Shown here one piece after another: positions 53,877 through 63,299 of a stretch of 64,000 nt of DNA. The DNA is taken from positions 98,443 through 162,442 of the forward strand of contig NZ_NSEB01000015.1 of NCBI RefSeq assembly GCF_002734215.1, given 5' to 3'. The notes below the pieces were generated by a model. It was not told the origin of the DNA. It saw only the letters and a list, made by a program, of their open reading frames with translations, and did not search any database. The position numbers were made by a program, and so were the translations under genes. Source of the DNA: Fredinandcohnia onubensis (GTDB taxonomy: Bacteria; Bacillota; Bacilli; Bacillales; Bacillaceae_L). Positions within the stretch are counted from its first letter, which is position 1. The number at the start of each line of letters is the position of its first letter.

Positions 53877-56291
53877 ATGTATTGGTTCCATTTTTTAATC
53901 ATGCTACCATTTATTTTCGCCGTGTTTGTTCCTATATTATATAAGAAGTTTTGTCCTCGCATTCATACAGGCTGGTTCGTATTCTTGGTGCCACTCCTGA
54001 TTTTTGTTTATCTTATTACATTTATTCCCGATATTGCAAATGGGAATACCATTATTACAAGCCTTCCTTGGATACCTTCCTATAATATTAATTTTACTAC
54101 CTATATCGATGGATTAGGTTTAATGTTTGGATTATTAATTACGGGTATTGGTGCACTGGTTATTTTATATTCCATTTTTTACTTATCAAAAGAACGTGAA
54201 GCACTTCATAACTTTTACGTGTATTTACTGATGTTCATGGGAGCCATGCTTGGCTTAGTATTTTCTGATAACATCTTTGTTTTGTATGTTTTTTGGGAAC
54301 TAACAAGTGTATCTTCTTTCTTATTAATTGCGTATTGGTATGAACGTGAGAAATCACGATATGGTGCACAAAAATCTATGCTAATCACGATTTTTGGTGG
54401 ATTAGCGATGCTTGCGGGTCTTGTTATGATTTCAAGTAGCTCGGGAACCTATAGCATTCGTGAAATGTTGTTGAATGCTGATGCGATAACATCGAGCGCC
54501 TTATTCGTACCAGCAATGGTATTGATTTTACTAGGTGCATTTACAAAATCAGCTCAATTTCCGTTTAGTATTTGGCTCCCAGATGCAATGGAAGCTCCGA
54601 CCCCTATTAGTGCCTATTTACATTCAGCCACAATGGTTAAAGCAGGTATCTATTTAGTTGCACGATTAACTCCTGTGTTTGGTGGCTCATCTGTATGGTT
54701 TTGGCTTGTTACGGGTGTTGGTTTAATTACATTGCTGTATGGATCCGTTAATGCGGTACGACAGACAGATTTAAAGGCATTATTGGCATACTCAACGATT
54801 AGCCAATTAGGCTTGATCATGAGTCTTCTTGGTCTCGGGTCGGCTGCGATGTATTTCGGTTTGGGGGATGAAACAGCTATTTACGGCACAGCCGTCTTCG
54901 CAGCTCTTTTTCATTTGCTGAATCATTCGACTTTTAAAGGGAGTCTCTTTATGGTAGTCGGGATTATTGACCATGAAACGGGGACTCGTGATATTCGAAG
55001 GCTGGGTGGTCTTATTCATCTTATGCCTATTTCCTTCACCCTAATGGTGATAGGAGCCTTTTCAATGGCTGGACTGCCTCCATTTAATGGTTTCTTGAGT
55101 AAAGAAATGTTTTTTGCAGCGGTTAATAATGCGGCAAAAATGGACTTTTTTAACATGGGAACAATTGGAGTATTCATTCCTGTCATCGCTTGGATCGCCA
55201 GTGTTTTTACATTTATCTACTGTATGATTCTTGTATTTAAAACATTTAGAGGGAAATATAAGCTCGACAATGATCGAGTTGTTCATGAAGCGCCACTTGG
55301 AATGTTACTATCGCCGATTATTTTAGGGTCGCTCGTGATCCTCGGTTTCTTTTTCCCGAATCTGGTTTCACAGTATTTATTAAAGCCGGCGTTAACTTCT
55401 GTATTGCCGATGCTTGCTGAGGCAGATGTGGTGAAGTTAAAAATAACTGCGTGGCACGGTTGGAATCAGGAACTTTGGATGACAATCGGGGTAGTTGTTC
55501 TTGGAACAATTCTTTATCTCAATATAAGAAAATGGTACCGGGTTTACAAGTTCTACCCACAGTCATTAACAATCAACCATATATATAATCTTGCTTTAAA
55601 TAAATTGGAACAGATTTATGGGTCAATAACAAACTTTTATATGACAGGTTTTATTCGTGATTATCTTGTTTATATCTTTGGTTTCATGATTATCGTTGTC
55701 GGGGGATCGATCTGGTTATTTGATGGGATTTCCTTTGATTCATCAAAGGATAATCCGGTCACACTATTTGAAATAGCGATTATGATTGTTTCGGTAGTTT
55801 CTGCTGTCACCGTTTTATTTTCAAAATCAAGAATTACATCGATTGTTGCAGTGGGAGCACTAGGATACTTAGTGGCGTTTTTCTTTGTCTTATTCCGCGC
55901 ACCAGATCTGGCTTTGACTCAACTGGTTGTGGAAACCGTCACAACCGCTCTTTTCCTATTATGTTTTTATCACTTACCGCAACTGCGAAAAGAAATTAGT
56001 CGAATCCCGTTTAAGGTAACGAATGCGGTCATAGCTATTGGGTCAGGGGTAGTCGTCACACTAGTGGCATTATCTGTGAATGGGAATCGATTATTTGATT
56101 CCATTTCAAGCTACTATGAAAATGCCTATGAACTTGCAGGAGCCAAAAATATCGTCAATGCTATTCTTGTTGATTTCCGTGGGATTGATACCATGCTCGA
56201 GATTCTCGTGTTAACCATTGCAGGTTTAGGAGTTTATTCATTAATCAAGCTACGTTTAGCAAAGGAGGGTTCAGATGAAAGAGCCGAATGA
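53877..56291 (+). CDS. mrpA: Na+/H+ antiporter subunit MrpA
   Basis: Largest Mrp subunit, 804 aa (B. subtilis 801), homologous to NuoL: KSAQFPFSIWLPDAMEAPTPISAYLHSATMVKAGIYL-type core (quoted here only as QFPFSIWLPDAMEAPTPIS), the TM-Lys/Glu proton path and a C-terminal MrpB-like extension. It couples proton entry with Na+ export in the seven-protein complex used in alkali and salt tolerance. First gene of a complete operon. Confidence 0.97.
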   Translation: MYWFHFLIMLPFIFAVFVPILYKKFCPRIHTGWFVFLVPLLIFVYLITFIPDIANGNTIITSLPWIPSYNINFTTYIDGLGLMFGLLITGIGALVILYSIFYLSKEREALHNFYVYLLMFMGAMLGLVFSDNIFVLYVFWELTSVSSFLLIAYWYEREKSRYGAQKSMLITIFGGLAMLAGLVMISSSSGTYSIREMLLNADAITSSALFVPAMVLILLGAFTKSAQFPFSIWLPDAMEAPTPISAYLHSATMVKAGIYLVARLTPVFGGSSVWFWLVTGVGLITLLYGSVNAVRQTDLKALLAYSTISQLGLIMSLLGLGSAAMYFGLGDETAIYGTAVFAALFHLLNHSTFKGSLFMVVGIIDHETGTRDIRRLGGLIHLMPISFTLMVIGAFSMAGLPPFNGFLSKEMFFAAVNNAAKMDFFNMGTIGVFIPVIAWIASVFTFIYCMILVFKTFRGKYKLDNDRVVHEAPLGMLLSPIILGSLVILGFFFPNLVSQYLLKPALTSVLPMLAEADVVKLKITAWHGWNQELWMTIGVVVLGTILYLNIRKWYRVYKFYPQSLTINHIYNLALNKLEQIYGSITNFYMTGFIRDYLVYIFGFMIIVVGGSIWLFDGISFDSSKDNPVTLFEIAIMIVSVVSAVTVLFSKSRITSIVAVGALGYLVAFFFVLFRAPDLALTQLVVETVTTALFLLCFYHLPQLRKEISRIPFKVTNAVIAIGSGVVVTLVALSVNGNRLFDSISSYYENAYELAGAKNIVNAILVDFRGIDTMLEILVLTIAGLGVYSLIKLRLAKEGSDERAE

Positions 56292-56700
56292 TGTCATTAT
56301 AAGAAGTATCACTAAGATTGCGGTTATTATTATTTTTACTTTTGCAATCAACTTGTTTATTTCTGGTCATCACCATCCGGGCGGTGGTTTCATAGGAGGC
56401 TTGACCTTTTCAGCCGGCTTGGTCCTTCTGTTCCTAACCTTTGATATAGAAACGGTTCGTAAAAATTTGCCCCTCGATTTTAAAGTGGTTGCTGCGGTCG
56501 GTGTATTAATTGCAGTTGGCACAGGCGTTGGTAGCATGCTATTTGATGAGCCGTTTTTAACCCAAACATTTGGATATATTGAGCTCCCTGTTTTCGGAGA
56601 AACGGAGCTCGCTTCAGCTGTTTTATTTGATGTAGGTGTCGCCTTGGCGGTCATTGGAACATCACTCACAATTATTATGAGTATAGGTGATGATCGATAA
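56275..56700 (+). CDS. mrpB: Na+/H+ antiporter subunit MrpB
   Basis: A 141-aa membrane subunit with four helices and the motif FISGHHHPGGGFIGGL. It overlaps the end of mrpA by 17 bases and abuts mrpC, signs of translational coupling within the complex. Confidence 0.95.
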   Translation: MKEPNDVIIRSITKIAVIIIFTFAINLFISGHHHPGGGFIGGLTFSAGLVLLFLTFDIETVRKNLPLDFKVVAAVGVLIAVGTGVGSMLFDEPFLTQTFGYIELPVFGETELASAVLFDVGVALAVIGTSLTIIMSIGDDR

Positions 56701-57038
56701 TGGAAACATTAATGTCTATTCTAGTCGGGATTTTATTTGCAATCGGGGTTTATCTCATATTAACAAAAACGTTATTACGAATCATATTAGGAACTTCTAT
56801 AATCGGTCATAGTGTGAACCTACTTATTATTACAATGGGGGGCCTCGAAAAGGGTGGACCTCCGTTGCTGGGAATAAAGGGATTATCTTATGTAGATTCA
56901 TTACCACAGGCACTTCTTTTAACCGCAATCGTCATCAACTTTGCGACAACAGCATTATTTTTAGTGCTAAGTTACCGTGCGTATAAGGTTTTAGGCACGG
57001 ACGATACTCAAGCATTGAGAGGTAAAAACGATGGGTAA
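56700..57038 (+). CDS. mrpC: Na+/H+ antiporter subunit MrpC
   Basis: A 112-aa NuoK-like subunit with three helices: LGTSIIGHSVNLLIITMGG and LLTAIVINFATTALFLVL. It begins at the last base of the mrpB stop and overlaps mrpD by eight bases. Confidence 0.95.
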   Translation: METLMSILVGILFAIGVYLILTKTLLRIILGTSIIGHSVNLLIITMGGLEKGGPPLLGIKGLSYVDSLPQALLLTAIVINFATTALFLVLSYRAYKVLGTDDTQALRGKNDG

Positions 57039-58521
57039 TTTAGTCATTTTTCCAATAATCATCCCTATTATTATTGGGATGATCATGGTTATTTTTCGAA
57101 AAAATATCGTGCTGCAGAGGGCGCTCAGTCTTGTTGCAGTCGTAAGTATATTTGTGGTTTCTTTAATGCTTATGCAACAAATAAAAACAGATGGAATTCA
57201 GGTTCTCCAGCTAGGTGGATGGGAAGCGCCATTTGGTGTAAATATGGTTGCAGACATGCTGGCTGTTATCTTGGTCATGGTCACTAGCATTGTGGCACTC
57301 TGCTGTCTCATTTATGCCTTTTACACAATTGGAAAGGACCGGGAACTATTTTATTTTTATCCGCTCTTTTTATTTTTAATTACAGGGGTTAATGGTTCCT
57401 TCCTTACAGGGGATATTTTTAACTTATTCGTATGTTTTGAAGTCATGCTTGTTTCATCCTATGTCTTGATTTCCTTGGGTGGCACGAAAATACAGCTTAG
57501 GGAATCCATCAAATATATATTAGTGAACCTGATTTCTTCCTTCCTATTTTTAGTGGCAGTTGCCTACTTATATGCGATGACAGGTACATTGAATATGGCA
57601 CATCTTTCAGTTCGCATTGCTGAGGTCGGCCAGGACGGTGTCATGACGACAGTCGCGATTTTATTTTTGATTGTGTTTAGTTTAAAGGCCGGTCTGTTTC
57701 TATTCTTTTGGTTACCGGGTTCATACAGTGCACCACCAACAGCAATTGCTGCTATTTTTGCGGCACTGTTAACAAAGGTTGGAATTTATTCGATTATGAG
57801 AGTATTTACGCTTGTGTTTTATCATGAGCCAGAGGTGACACATCTATTAATCGGTATTTTAGCAGCTATTACGATGTTGCTTGGAGCCTTTGGGGCGGTG
57901 GCCTATTGGGATATTCAAAGGATCATAACGTACAATGTGGTCGTGGGAGTTGGCTTTATTTTAGCAGGTGTCGCATCGTTAACTGCTGAAGGGATTACAG
58001 GATCTATTTATTACTTAATCCACGATATGATTGTAAAGGCACTTATCTTTCTATTAGGCGGAACAATTATTTATCTGACAGGAACTAGTAATTTAAGAGA
58101 ATTCAGTGGACTAATGCGCCTACAGCCAAAATTCGGTTGGATGTTCTTCATTGCAGCTTTGTCACTCGGAGGATTACCGCCCCTAAGTGGATTCTTAGGA
58201 AAAATTTTTATTACAGAAGGTACCTTCGCAACAGGCTATTACTGGCTTGGTGGAATTGGCTTGCTCACAAGTTTAATGGTTCTTTACTCGGTTATGAAAA
58301 TTTTTATGAATGGGTTCTGGGGTTATACTGACGTACCAGAAGAAAGCGAAACAAAGTCTTTAAAAGGATTGTTATTACCGATGGGCATTCTTACAGGCTT
58401 GACGATTGCGCTTGGATTAGGGACGCAAGGGATTAGTGAGTATGTAGATCTTGCGGTTGAAGTGATTATGAATCCAACTATCTACATTGAGGCGGTTTTG
58501 GGTAGTGCCTTTATAGAATAA
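57031..58521 (+). CDS. mrpD: Na+/H+ antiporter subunit MrpD
   Basis: A 496-aa NuoM/N-like antiporter subunit with about 14 helices; TGDIFNLFVCFEVMLVSSYV, LKAGLFLFFWLPGSYSAPPT and GGLPPLSGFLGKIFI are the family signatures. Together with MrpA it is the likely proton path. Confidence 0.96.
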   Translation: MGNLVIFPIIIPIIIGMIMVIFRKNIVLQRALSLVAVVSIFVVSLMLMQQIKTDGIQVLQLGGWEAPFGVNMVADMLAVILVMVTSIVALCCLIYAFYTIGKDRELFYFYPLFLFLITGVNGSFLTGDIFNLFVCFEVMLVSSYVLISLGGTKIQLRESIKYILVNLISSFLFLVAVAYLYAMTGTLNMAHLSVRIAEVGQDGVMTTVAILFLIVFSLKAGLFLFFWLPGSYSAPPTAIAAIFAALLTKVGIYSIMRVFTLVFYHEPEVTHLLIGILAAITMLLGAFGAVAYWDIQRIITYNVVVGVGFILAGVASLTAEGITGSIYYLIHDMIVKALIFLLGGTIIYLTGTSNLREFSGLMRLQPKFGWMFFIAALSLGGLPPLSGFLGKIFITEGTFATGYYWLGGIGLLTSLMVLYSVMKIFMNGFWGYTDVPEESETKSLKGLLLPMGILTGLTIALGLGTQGISEYVDLAVEVIMNPTIYIEAVLGSAFIE

Positions 58522-58604
58522 GTTTTTTGAGCGTAAAAAGGTATTGGAGAGTATGTTTTGAAAAATCCCGTGGTTATTCTTTATTTAAGAAAGGGGTGGT
58601 ATCA

Positions 58605-59081
58605 ATGCCCATGCAGGTTCTAATCAATTTATTAATCGGTTTTATTTGGATGTTTCTTCAGGATAGTTGGTCCGTGTTAACCTTTTTTAGTGGTTATTTA
58701 TTTGGTCTAATCGTGCTATTTATACTACGGAGGTATTTTCCTCATCAATTCTATGTCGTGACCTTGCTTGCGATTTTACGATTATTTTTTATTTTCATCC
58801 AAGAATTATTTACGTCAAGTGTGTTAGTGGTAAAGCAGGTTATGCGTCCAAAAATCAATATCACACCGGGCATTTTTACCTTAGAGACGGAACTAGAAGG
58901 GGACTTGGAAATAACCTTGCTTGCGATGTTATTGACGTTAACCCCAGGTTCGGTAGTTGTTGAAGTATCACATGACGAAAAAAAGTTTTATATACATGCT
59001 ATGGATATCCCGGAATCAAGTGATGCAGTTATACGTTCAACGGAAAAATTTGAAGCGGCGATAAAGAGGGTGACGCGGTAA
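58605..59081 (+). CDS. mrpE: Na+/H+ antiporter subunit MrpE
   Basis: A 158-aa subunit, exactly the B. subtilis length, when started at ATG 58605 behind AAAGGGGTGG. Two N-terminal helices and the conserved TLTPGSVVVEVSHD. An upstream GTG-type frame from 58527 is not homologous. It ends one base into mrpF. Confidence 0.93.
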   Translation: MPMQVLINLLIGFIWMFLQDSWSVLTFFSGYLFGLIVLFILRRYFPHQFYVVTLLAILRLFFIFIQELFTSSVLVVKQVMRPKINITPGIFTLETELEGDLEITLLAMLLTLTPGSVVVEVSHDEKKFYIHAMDIPESSDAVIRSTEKFEAAIKRVTR

Positions 59082-59368
59082 TGATTAGAATCATTTTAAT
59101 AATATCATTGTTTTTTTTAACATTCGCTATCTTTGCGACGATTTATCGGTTAGTAAAAGGCCCCTCCTCCTCTGATAGAGTCCAAGCGCTTGATGTATTA
59201 GGGATTAATATCATTTCGGGAGTAGCTATTTTTTCTGTGATTTTAAGGAATACTGGTTTTTTTGAAGTGATTTTACTAATTGGGATTCTTTCCTTCATCG
59301 GAACGATTTCCTTCGCGAGATTCATCGAAAGAGGTGTTGTCATTGAGCGGCGTAAGCAATCCGATTGA
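59081..59368 (+). CDS. mrpF: Na+/H+ antiporter subunit MrpF
   Basis: A 95-aa three-helix subunit with RLVKGPSSSDRVQALDVLG typical of MrpF. TAATG overlap with mrpE; its 3' end overlaps the mrpG start by 26 bases. Confidence 0.94.
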   Translation: MIRIILIISLFFLTFAIFATIYRLVKGPSSSDRVQALDVLGINIISGVAIFSVILRNTGFFEVILLIGILSFIGTISFARFIERGVVIERRKQSD

Positions 59369-59717
59369 GGTAATAGAAGTCCTTGCAGTTTTATCGATTT
59401 TAGTGGGAACGGTCTTTAGTTTCTTAAGTGCAGTTGGTTTAATTCGATTACCTGATTTATATTCCCGTGCTCATGCAGCATCAAAAAGCTCAACGATGGG
59501 AGTCTTGTTTATCCTTGTAGGAACGTTTCTATTTTTTATCATGGAAGGTACCTTTAGCATTCGCTTATTTCTAGGAATCTTCTTCGTATTTCTTACAGCT
59601 CCCGTCGCAGCGCATGTCATTGTGCGTTCTGCTTATCGCTCTAAAGTTCCCCTTGCAGAACAAAGCGTGCAAGATGATTTGAAGGGCGTGATTGAGATTG
59701 AAGGGGAGAGGGAGTAG
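59343..59717 (+). CDS. mrpG: Na+/H+ antiporter subunit MrpG
   Basis: A 124-aa three-helix subunit (B. subtilis 124) with the motif GLIRLPDLYSRAHAASKSST. TTG 59343 is the start, six bases after AGAGGTG inside mrpF; longer frames from 59280 only read mrpF sequence in another phase. A terminator follows. Confidence 0.93.
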   Translation: MSGVSNPIEVIEVLAVLSILVGTVFSFLSAVGLIRLPDLYSRAHAASKSSTMGVLFILVGTFLFFIMEGTFSIRLFLGIFFVFLTAPVAAHVIVRSAYRSKVPLAEQSVQDDLKGVIEIEGERE

Positions 59718-59731
59718 TGAAAGCTTTAAAA

Positions 59732-59768
59732 TAAAAATGCCTAGCCCATAGAGGGATAGGCATTTTTT
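59732..59768. terminator. Bidirectional terminator between mrpG and the toxin locus
   Basis: AAAAATGCCTA pairs with TAGGCATTTTT; it serves mrpG on the plus strand and the immunity gene on the minus strand. Confidence 0.9.
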
Positions 59769-59772
59769 ATCG

Positions 59773-60381
59773 TTATTTTATAAATAACTCTATATCCTCA
59801 TCATCAAATTTTTCATTAAGTAGCCCCTGCTGGGTTAGTTGTTGTTCAAGTTCTTTAATTAAATACAAGGAATAAGTCAAACGATACATGACAAATATGC
59901 CTCTATCGATACTCAAGGGCATAGTGGTGAAACTTTTTTGATTGTTAGTATTAATATAGCTGATAAGCATGTTATTACCACTATCTATCTCACAGTGGAT
60001 GATTTGTGAACTTATCGTATTAAAATGATAGTAACTGCTCGAAACTCCAAGTTTTTGAAAATAGGTAATTAGCTCATTAGTGTTTTTGAAATCATGAACT
60101 GGGTTATCGGAAGGAAAAATTTTATAAAAATAGAATTTCTTTAATAATTTTATTAAGAAATATTTGGTTGCTTTTGCTTCATCATTAAACATAACAATGT
60201 TTTCTTTTTCTGGACCAGGCTGTCTTTCAAAGTTAATTTCGGAATACTCATATTTACCATTGCTAAACTCAAGTTGAGCATAATTTTCGTAAGGTGACTT
60301 CATTTCCATCAAGATATGATTATCAAATTTAATAGCAATACCTATATTTTTGCATATTTGTAATAATTGATCTTTATCCAT
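59773..60381 (-). CDS. Probable immunity protein of the TNT toxin
   Basis: A 202-aa soluble protein encoded 19 bases downstream of the toxin gene. It has no signal peptide. Seen: SPYENYAQLEFSNGKYEYSE near residue 28 and an acidic end KFDDEDIELF. Position directly behind a secreted NADase-type toxin is the standard place for its cytosolic antidote; I cannot assign a named Imm family with certainty (Imm59 is a possibility from memory). ATG 60381 has AAAGGA nine bases before; the ATG at 60417 lies inside the toxin gene and would add 12 residues. Confidence 0.7.
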   Translation of the reverse strand: MDKDQLLQICKNIGIAIKFDNHILMEMKSPYENYAQLEFSNGKYEYSEINFERQPGPEKENIVMFNDEAKATKYFLIKLLKKFYFYKIFPSDNPVHDFKNTNELITYFQKLGVSSSYYHFNTISSQIIHCEIDSGNNMLISYINTNNQKSFTTMPLSIDRGIFVMYRLTYSLYLIKELEQQLTQQGLLNEKFDDEDIELFIK

Positions 60382-60400
60382 TTGCTTCATTCCTTTTTTC

Positions 60401-61624
60401 TTATTTAATATAACCATATTTGATTAAGTTTTCTACTGTCGCAGGGACTTTGTTACCAAAGTCATCTACAATTTCTACTTTCGAATAGTATTGAGTACCT
60501 CCGCCAACCTCATCGAACCATGGAGCTATTTCTCCAGAGCGTACGTCGAATTCTCTAATTACGGTGTATTGATGATAAGGCTGTTGAGTCATATGCGGTG
60601 GTAATGCCCTACTTTCGTAGCTAGCTCCTGCAGGAGAAAAGTATTGACCACTGCCATTACTGCCATACCGATCGATTTCTGTTCCAGGTCTTAACGTGTC
60701 AATTTCATAATGCCCATTTTTAAATCCATCAATATTCGGGTCACCTTTTGTACCAGGCCAATTAATTGCACCTGTTTCCTGATTATAGTATTTGGGGTTA
60801 TCATACACATCTTTATACCTCAAATATAAATCATCATCAGGTCGATGTGTCCAGCCATCTAATTTTGCTCGTTCTGTTGGACTAACTGTATCTGGAGTAC
60901 GTGGACTTTCGGGATGGTCAGGTCTTGAAGAGTCCCCTTTATCAACGATTCTAACTCCACCAGCCTCATCAACAATATTTGCACCTCTTGATAATTTTAT
61001 CGCTTTATCAATACCTTTTGTACCAACAATTGCCAAAGCAACTTCTCCAAAAGCGCGTCCAAACCAATTCCCTCGACTTTCAGCATCCCCGTTAACAACA
61101 TCTTCGTTCCATGATGTTTTAATTGCATCCCATATCGCTTTTCCGGTTTCAACTGGGTGCTGAATAACATGTACTAATCCTTTAATCGTTTCGATTGGAT
61201 GTGTAATTACATGCCAGATTCCTTCCACAGTGGATACGACGGCGTCCCATAATCCAGTTGCAAATCCTTTTATAGATCGGCCTGCCACACCGAGGATATC
61301 TCCAACCGACTCCCAAAATGACTTTTTAGGAGGCTCGGTTAATTTTTGTGACTGGGAGTTTACTTGTTTATCGGCTTGTTCATATTGAGTTACACTATTA
61401 TCCACAAAATTATGTAGTTGGTTAAGACGTTTTTCTATTTCATGGATTGAAGAAGCCATACTGCTTAAATTTGCACCAATACCTTGCCTACTAGTAATTT
61501 GGCTGTCAATCGCATGGCGTAGACTTGAGATTCGACTTTGTGTATCTGTCAAATCGGAAGTGATTCCTTTTAACCGACTGTTTGAGGAGCGGACACTATT
61601 CACTTTTATGTCTATTTGAGCCAT
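60401..61624 (-). CDS. Secreted WXG100/LXG-like toxin with TNT (NAD glycohydrolase) domain
   Basis: A 407-aa polymorphic toxin. Residues 1-95 form a long helical hairpin (RSSNSRLKGITSDLTDTQSR, then IHEIEKRLNQLHNFVDNSV) like the N-terminal region of type VII (Ess/Yuk) substrates. The middle (105-220) is a hydrophobic pre-toxin region with VIQHPVETGKAIWDAIK. The C-terminal 120 residues are a TNT domain: INWPGTKGDPNIDGF, RPGTEIDRYGSNGSGQYFSP, the Arg and Gln of IDRYG and GGGTQYYS. TNT of M. tuberculosis hydrolyses NAD+. The immunity gene follows, and an SseB-like gene precedes. Confidence 0.9.
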   Translation of the reverse strand: MAQIDIKVNSVRSSNSRLKGITSDLTDTQSRISSLRHAIDSQITSRQGIGANLSSMASSIHEIEKRLNQLHNFVDNSVTQYEQADKQVNSQSQKLTEPPKKSFWESVGDILGVAGRSIKGFATGLWDAVVSTVEGIWHVITHPIETIKGLVHVIQHPVETGKAIWDAIKTSWNEDVVNGDAESRGNWFGRAFGEVALAIVGTKGIDKAIKLSRGANIVDEAGGVRIVDKGDSSRPDHPESPRTPDTVSPTERAKLDGWTHRPDDDLYLRYKDVYDNPKYYNQETGAINWPGTKGDPNIDGFKNGHYEIDTLRPGTEIDRYGSNGSGQYFSPAGASYESRALPPHMTQQPYHQYTVIREFDVRSGEIAPWFDEVGGGTQYYSKVEIVDDFGNKVPATVENLIKYGYIK

Positions 61625-61647
61625 TTCGTTACCTCCTTTCGTAAATC

Positions 61648-62418
61648 TTATCGGAACATGGATTTCAAATCATCAATTGATGTACGAGTATAAAAGGGTT
61701 TTGTCTGGTCAACAATTGAATTTGTTAATGGTAGTTTCTCGGGTAGAATGACAATTTCGATTTGCTGATTAGAAAGTTTATCTACTGTTCTAAACACATC
61801 CAATACTAGTTGCTTTGAACTGTTCTCGTCTTGGCTGTCTACCGTTAGTCCAATGAAGGGAATCGGCTTACTTGCACCAGCGGGATTGTATATATGTGTA
61901 AAGTATGCGTTCTTGATAGAAGGAAAGCTTTTTAGATTGTCGGAAATAACATTAAGAACGGAATGAGGGATTCCTTCCATTTGGTTTGTTAGGAAACTCT
62001 GTTTTTCTTCAATAGCTAACTCCTCAAAAAAGTAATGAAGAATTCTTCCGTCACGTAGTGTTTCGAGTTCCTGTTGGATAATCTTTTTACTAACATCAAA
62101 ACCAGGGTTAAGAACCCACGGGGTATCTGGTTCAATTAGTTTTAGTAGCATACGTGTTGAGATTTTTACATATTTATAGTTTCCCTTATAGATGGAATTG
62201 AATTTCTCAACACTTGAATACACAGGGAGAACAAGCTCATTATTCATTTCTATATATTTCAAATTCAGAATCGGATCTCCATTTGTGCTGGAGGAAACAG
62301 TGCCGATTGCAACCACCTCTAAATCCAGAAAAGCTTTATAAAAGTGATAGCGCTTCTCAGGATGAATTATGGCATCTGACAGAATAGAATCAAATGGGTC
62401 AATTGTTTGTTTTTTCAT
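61648..62418 (-). CDS. SseB-like protein next to the toxin
   Basis: A soluble protein of about 256 aa with an SseB N-terminal domain (DPFDSILSDAIIHPEKRYHFYKAFL-type opening, quoted as DPFDSILSDAIIHPEKRY) and an SseB C-terminal domain (about 150-256). In Bacillus such genes are often linked to WXG100/LXG toxins, probably as accessory or secretion helpers, although the role is not proven. The start is not certain: ATG 62418 gives MKKQTIDPF; a TTG at 62439 is in frame. It lies 24 bases before the toxin gene, so one transcript is likely: sseB-like, toxin, immunity. Confidence 0.72.
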   Translation of the reverse strand: MKKQTIDPFDSILSDAIIHPEKRYHFYKAFLDLEVVAIGTVSSSTNGDPILNLKYIEMNNELVLPVYSSVEKFNSIYKGNYKYVKISTRMLLKLIEPDTPWVLNPGFDVSKKIIQQELETLRDGRILHYFFEELAIEEKQSFLTNQMEGIPHSVLNVISDNLKSFPSIKNAYFTHIYNPAGASKPIPFIGLTVDSQDENSSKQLVLDVFRTVDKLSNQQIEIVILPEKLPLTNSIVDQTKPFYTRTSIDDLKSMFR

Positions 62419-62638
62419 TTTTTTTACAGCACGCTCCAATTTAGGATTATGGTAATATTATACAATCAAAAAGTGGGTAAAAGTAGGTAATAAAGTACTA
62501 GGAAAAATAGCATGATTTTTATTATGGAACTCCAATTTTTGTACCAAATCATCATTTAGCACACATTATTCTGTTTCCGGTCATAAAATGTATAAAAGCA
62601 GGTCAATAAAGAGACCGGGAAAGTTGTGATATGAATTT

Positions 62639-63175
62639 ATGAAAAACAATTCAAACAATCACTTCTTATTTAAAAATCTGTTAGAAAAACGGATGTCATT
62701 TGAGCGGGTTTTTGAGCATATTACTGAGTTCATGCGCTCCCAACCTAGTGGGAAGTTCAGGCTCATTATTGGGACAGATTCTCAAGTGCATCCAAGACAA
62801 ACTACCTTTATCACAGGTGTTGTCATACTTAATGAAGGAAAAGGTGTGTGGGCATGTATCCGAAAAGTGGTTGTTCCGAGGAGAATGGAACATTTGCATG
62901 AGCGAATTTCCTATGAATTATCATTATCAGAGGAAGTTGTTTCATTGTTTACCGAAGAGAAGAAAAATCAACTCATTGATATTGTGCTGCCGCATATTTA
63001 TGATGACGCTTCTTTTACAATGGAGGGGCACATTGACATCGGAGCAGGGAAGAGAAACAAAACACGTGAATTTGTGAAGGAAATGGTGACACGAATGGAA
63101 GCAATTGGTGTGGAACCGAAAATAAAACCAAATGCATTCGTGGCCTCATGCTACGCGAACCGTTATACCAAATAG
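62639..63175 (+). CDS. YkuK-family RNase H-like protein
   Basis: A 178-aa protein with IIGTDSQVHPRQTTFITGVVIL and a late HIDIGAGKRNKTREFVKEM, the YkuK pattern with an RNase H-like fold. YkuK of B. subtilis is SigH-dependent and uncharacterised. The start ATG 62639 has GGGAAAG at some distance. It is divergent from the toxin operon. Activity on nucleic acid is inferred from the fold. Confidence 0.85.
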   Translation: MKNNSNNHFLFKNLLEKRMSFERVFEHITEFMRSQPSGKFRLIIGTDSQVHPRQTTFITGVVILNEGKGVWACIRKVVVPRRMEHLHERISYELSLSEEVVSLFTEEKKNQLIDIVLPHIYDDASFTMEGHIDIGAGKRNKTREFVKEMVTRMEAIGVEPKIKPNAFVASCYANRYTK

Positions 63176-63211
63176 AGTGTTAGATTTAGAGTGTCACTTA
63201 ATTAGGGTATA

Positions 63212-63284
63212 ACGGAATCGGTGCCTGGCCCCCAGTGAGTATCGTAATCTTGCTACCTCGCTGGGAATCAGGCACCGATTTTTT
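63212..63284 (+). terminator. Terminator with repeat-type stem after ykuK
   Basis: AATCGGTGCCTG pairs with CAGGCACCGATT (12 bp), T-run follows; an inner stem CCCAGTGAG/CTCGCTGGG lies in the loop. The GGTGCCTGGC motif is itself a dispersed element in many Bacillus genomes. Confidence 0.85.
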
Positions 63285-63299
63285 ATGTGGATTCAGCAG

